DNA from: Paulinella micropora
Taxonomy: Eukaryota; Cercozoa; Imbricatea; Euglyphida
Reading direction: 5' to 3'
Length of the DNA stretch: 64,000 bases
Assembly: GCA_009731375.1 (NCBI GenBank)
Contig: BJOX01000230.1
Location: 673,297 to 737,296 of the forward strand
Shown: one piece after another, positions 59,371 to 64,000 of the stretch
Numbering within the stretch: position 1 is the stretch's first letter
Layout: every line of letters begins with the position of its first letter
Position numbers and translations under genes: made by a program
The notes under the pieces: model-generated
The model's input: the letters and a program-made list of their open reading frames with translations, nothing else
Databases searched by the model: none
What the model was told of the DNA's origin: nothing

Positions 59371-59375
59371 GTATA
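59135..59375 (+). repeat. TA and GT dinucleotide array
   Basis: (TA)n then (GT)n with TTTG interruptions. Confidence 0.95.
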
Positions 59376-59424
59376 AGTGAAATCAAAAGAAAGAAATAAG
59401 AATAACTATCTATTCATCTCCTAA

Positions 59425-60040
<616 letters not shown>

Positions 60041-60104
60041 ATCGTTTTACATCCCTTTCTACCCTCTGCAAAGCTTGTTAATGATCCTGTATCTTTCTCA
60101 TCAG

Positions 60105-60174
60105 GCATGGACTCTATCTTTCCTTGTTACGATCTCAGCTTCGAAGAAGGCAATTTTTGACCGCCATTGCTCCC

Positions 60175-60175
<1 letters not shown>
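60105..60175 (+). CDS. Exon-like unit, plus-strand gene (runs into C run and gap)
   Basis: The acceptor is tctttctcatcag. Phase 0 reads AWTLSFLVTISASKKAIFDR. The phase left by 57445-57517 reads MDSIFPCYDLSFEEGNF then TGA, a possible gene end. Which frame is right is open. Confidence 0.4.
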
Positions 60176-60224
<49 letters not shown>

Positions 60225-60234
60225 NNNNNNNNNN

Positions 60235-60297
60235 TATTTAAATACAAAGGAAAGTTTCGCTTGTTTGTTTGTCATGACTTCAATGCAGAAGCAGACA
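60235..60297 (+). CDS. Exon-like unit after a gap, plus strand
   Basis: KYKGKFRLFVCHDFNAEAD up to the donor CAGACA|GTGAGT, a strong site. The 5' end is lost in the gap. Confidence 0.4.
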
Positions 60298-60320
60298 GTG
60301 AGTGAACCGGTTTCTATCTA

Positions 60321-60364
<44 letters not shown>

Positions 60365-60377
60365 GATCGATCGATCG

Positions 60378-60417
<40 letters not shown>

Positions 60418-60936
60418 GAGGTGTCACTGACCCTCGCTTGGGCTTGGTTTTTGAAATGGGTGCCATCTGTCTACAGACAGAGAATTAGGGGATGGTGTGG
60501 GAGTGCTGGGCCCGTGGTGGGGTGCCTTATGTGTGCCTAGCCATACGCCTATAAGTCACATGCCGAAATAGCGACAATCCTGTTCCCTCAGGGTGCCCTT
60601 TCTCGCTTGTTGAGCCCGGAATAAAACCCACAGTGCTCAGTCGGTTTATGCTACACTGTCGATGAAACTCCATCTGCTTACTGGGTCCTCTGTAATGGAG
60701 GTGGGAGCTCGTTCTGCAAGGGGCGCTTATGGAACGAGCCCTGGCCCCGCCTGGTACTAGGGAGGTTTGAGCTCTCGCAGACACATGCTGTCGAGAGAGC
60801 TCTTCTGGTATCGCCTGTATTAGTCCCTTCCGTGCAAACATCACGGCTTAGCTGGGCATCGGCTCAATACTTTGCCCACAGACTTCCTTGGTTGACGAAT
60901 CAGAAGCTCCTTTTTTCTGACATGAGTCGATATCTC

Positions 60937-60940
<4 letters not shown>
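60418..60940 (+). mobile_element. TATC-tailed repeat family A, inverted copy
   Basis: Opposite orientation to the other copies; ends ...gagtcgatatctcatc then (TATC)n, giving the clearest 3' end. Contains an extra gctctcgcagacacatgctg insertion not in other copies. Confidence 0.85.
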
Positions 60941-61009
<69 letters not shown>

Positions 61010-61040
61010 GCTAGCTAGCTATCTAGCTAGCTAGATCTAG

Positions 61041-61085
<45 letters not shown>

Positions 61086-61125
61086 GATCGATCTATCTAT
61101 CTGTCCATCTGTATCTGTCTATCTG

Positions 61126-61175
<50 letters not shown>

Positions 61176-61234
61176 CATCCAGCCAGCCAGCCAGCCAGCC
61201 ATCCATCCATCCATCCATTCATCCATTCATCCAT

Positions 61235-61291
<57 letters not shown>

Positions 61292-61292
61292 G
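60941..61292 (+). repeat. TATC array (tail of the family A copy)
   Basis: TATC with CTAG, CGAT, CAGC and CATC blocks. Confidence 0.95.
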
Positions 61293-63400
61293 CAGTAAGC
61301 AAACCAGTAATGACTAGAGACAAATTGCAGCTCGAAATTCCTTCAGGTTTGTCACTCGTGGACATTGTCTCAGTCTCAATCATCTCGCTTTGAATGATTG
61401 AAAGACATTTGGCCTAGTCAAGACGTGCCGCTTGCAGTGTAGCCCCCCCCCCCCCCCCCCCCTTTTTTTTCNNNNNNNNNNCCCCCCTTTTTTTTTTCCC
61501 ACGAACTTGAACTTAGAATTTTAAGGGTTATTGTGTTAAACTCATGGTAAAAGTCCAGTATTAAAAGTTAGCAACTTTTGTCGTTGTCGTCGTTGTCGTC
61601 GTTGTTGTTGTTGTTGTTGTTGTTGTTTCTTTTTCAATACATATTTTTCTCTCTTTGACGTTCTTTGTTGTTGAGTTGAACAAAGTGTATTACTAGTGTT
61701 AATACCTGCGGTACCATCAATTTATGAAGGGCCACAACTGGCTGATACTTGCGGGTTGATCTCCCTTCCTGAGGTATTAATATTAATTTTTTTTTAAATA
61801 ATTATTATTAATATTAATATTATTAACGAATTATTAATATTAACTTCATTTCTACTTTACTTTGAATACTAATAAGAAACTTCATACTTTCCACTCCAAT
61901 GCCGTGGCAAGTATTCTCTATTACTATTCAATGATTAATATTAATATTAATAATACTTGAAAAGTGTGTAAAAAAAAAATTAAAAAAAAAAGAATTATTA
62001 ATATATGAATCATTTCCCTGGAATGAGTAGTAGGAAGCGTAACAGAAAAACTGATGTTCAGCGCCTTGAGTTCTTATAACAACTACTGTGCCACCGACAA
62101 GTGAAGTTATGACACCGACAAGTTATGACAACTATTTACTGCTGCCACCGGCGACAAGAAATGAAGTAACGGAACTAAAAATAGAAGTGTAGTTGAAACT
62201 TTAAGTATTAATCACTTGAAAATTGAATACTATAAACTTGAACCGAAAGCCGCTTAACAAAATATTATTAATAATAATTCGGCGGCCCGAGTCCGGTATT
62301 AATACAGTACTGATTCATTCATTCCGATAGTCCAGAGTATGATTTGCTTAAATTAAGCCAGATAAAGCAGCATCAAGTTGAGTATTAAATAACCTGGCAG
62401 GAAATCAGTTTTTAATCAAGGCTGCCGAACTGCTTGGTTTAGTACTGATATTATTAAATACAAGAATATAATAGTCACAAGTTACTTGTAAATCAAGCTG
62501 CAGCCTCAAGTTGATTTCTAGGATTTCTGCCAAGTTCTTACGTTTTCTCTCGTCGTAAAGCAAGTCTGAGCTTTGATTTTTATATTAATATACTCCGGGA
62601 TGTCATTTTTTCCGACTTTATTTTTTCCATCTTAGTATATAGAATATGTGGCCGGAATGGACCGTTCCTAGCGTTACAGCCTTCGTTCCGACTACAGTCG
62701 CACTTCAGTAAACACCATGCAGGTCTCACTTCAAATTTAATGTTGTATAATAAATGTTAGGCATAATAAATGAATATACATAGGATAGTAGGATATGCCT
62801 TGGGTAAATTTCCGGTTGAGCAAGTGGGCATATGCAGCAAGTCATCAGCTAATAACCTATCACTTCTGACGACTGCCAAGAGACGTAATCGCCCAACTTT
62901 GAGTTCCACATTTTCTCGATCAATAGTTGACCTACCAAAGTGCTGGGCACATCATCATCAGGAGCCTTTTTGTAAGTTTTCAAACGCCATGATGAGTTTG
63001 GCATTCTCGAAGCTGTACGACTGAAGAAGTATAATATCAGGTCGAAGCTGGAGCATTCTGCAGCTTGAACATCGCACGGAATAATGATTCAAGGAGCCAA
63101 ACTATCCACCTTCGATGTCCTCATTCTCCGTCAATCTTCTTGCTATGACAATGCTGAAGTCATCCTTTGAAGCTCAGGACATGAGCTTTCCAACAGTGTG
63201 TTCTGCATTTTGTTACCGCAAATATTGATCGAGAAAAATGAGCTTGAATAGGGACGATGGTGCAACTTGACTATCGCACGGAACAATACACCAAGGCTCA
63301 GTGAAGAATCAGTGCAAACTTTTTCATGCGTTCTCTTATGCCATTACTAAGGACATTGAAGAACAGAACATCTTCCCACTTCGGCAGTAAGAAGTAATTA
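61293..63400. other. AT-rich unique DNA, 2.1 kb, no gene assigned
   Basis: Rich in ATTAATATTAA. Contains a C/T run with 10-N gap (61441-61500) and a GTC/GTT tract (61579-61626). An 84-codon plus-strand frame (62770-63024) shows no motif. 63050-63095 and 63250-63295 are related (cttga..atcgcacgga..caagg). Confidence 0.4.
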
Positions 63401-64000
63401 TAATACAACAACAACAACAACAACAACAACAACAGCAACAGCAACAAAAAGAAAAAAAAAAGTTTGCACGTGATTCTCAACATGGGCATGGTGTGCTGGT
63501 AGATGTGCTGATGGCTATGCTTTAAACCCAACGCGATGAGGCGCTTCTTTCTTGGCTGCAACCTTCAGCATGGCAAGACAAGGGTCCGGGATATGAGAAA
63601 ACCAGAAGAAAAAGAAAAAGACGACGAGGAGAAGTCTTGACTACCCAGTCTGTGTTTCTGTCCTCCTCGCTTCACGCAGGCCGCCGCTTGAGGTGACAGG
63701 CCCCGGAAAGGGAGGAATGTTGGTGTCAAGAGCCGGGAACAAGATAGGATGGTAGAGATTGAGGGAAAGCCAGGGAGAGGGAGAGAGGAAATCACTTTTT
63801 GGCGAGAAGGGGGAGGGGGTGGCTTTTGTGGTGGAAGAGGACGAGGAAGAGGAAGAGGAAGAGGAAGAAGTGGTGTAAGGGCGGGTTGCAGGAGTAGCCG
63901 GGGCGGTTGAGGGAGAGAAGGAGGAGGAAGCGGAGATGTAAGGGGAAGATGAAGATGATACGGAGCGAGAAGAGGCAGAGAAGTTAGTAGAGGGGGAGGA
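63400..64000. other. ACA tract then GA-rich DNA at window end
   Basis: (CAA)n at 63409-63450, then unique DNA and GGAAGA-rich sequence. A minus-strand Ser-rich frame at 63565-63795 is open, but no splice sites or motif support it. Confidence 0.35.

Noticed and set aside
62770-63024. 84-codon plus-strand ORF
   Set aside because: Plausible composition only; no homology signal, splice site or repeat support.

Overview
This is a eukaryotic window. It has small exons with consensus splice sites, a tRNA-derived SINE, LINE reverse-transcriptase remnants, poly-N scaffold gaps and an extreme load of simple repeats (GATA, GTAT, AGT, AAT, GAA, GA/GT, GGTA, CAAT). No bacterial or organellar gene is visible. 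The sequence alone does not settle the lineage. A marine invertebrate or a repeat-rich protist/alga would both fit, and low-complexity Ser/Pro/Gln inserts in the exons make the encoded protein unusual. TTAGGG-type telomere-like DNA occurs once, internally.

Positions 1-47 kb (minus strand): almost all long open frames here are microsatellite translations. Between the arrays lie about 38 short islands that read on the minus strand as AG|exon|GT units. Nearly all join in one continuous reading phase, from about 46.7 kb down to 0.35 kb. I read them as the middle of one giant gene whose introns are filled with microsatellites. The 46.7-24.8 kb exons resemble the beta-propeller part of UBR4/BIG (purity-of-essence) ubiquitin ligases. 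The exons below 22 kb look like a helical-repeat solenoid with Ser-rich inserts. Both gene ends are outside the window or in gaps. The UBR4 name rests on remembered family sequence, not on a search.

Many 'low-copy repeats' in this half are partial copies of these same exons, often with one splice site attached and embedded in microsatellite. Examples are eight copies of an exon end at 2.57-3.07 kb, five copies of a whole exon at 31.0-32.0 kb, and copies around 8-9, 12-14, 20.9-21.1, 22.4-24, 36-37.5 and 38-40 kb. This exon-shadow pattern is the most unusual property of the window.

Interspersed elements: two families with (TATC)n tails share a 3' terminus (5.2, 6.9, 15.6, 16.2, 29.1, 45.5 and 60.4 kb). 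A tRNA-derived SINE with an (ATT)n tail has five copies (20.0, 33.3, 34.5, 36.3, 36.9 kb). There is also a 196-bp foldback MITE (35.9 kb), a 44-bp minisatellite between inverted arms (25.4-26.0 kb) and a telomere-like array (26.3 kb).

Positions 47-55 kb: after an 843-bp gap come AGT arrays, a LINE C-terminus split by AGT repeat, AT-rich unique DNA, and an intronless minus-strand gene in two overlapping frames (52.36-54.56 kb) that may be a DDE transposase. A second LINE remnant is at 55.1-55.3 kb.

Positions 55.6-64 kb: plus-strand exon-like islands (55.6, 55.8, 56.0, 57.4, 60.1, 60.2 kb) suggest a second split gene, again with exon shadows. They lie around a 1.26-kb CAAT array. The last 3 kb is AT-rich unique DNA ending in GA-rich sequence, where I could assign no gene.
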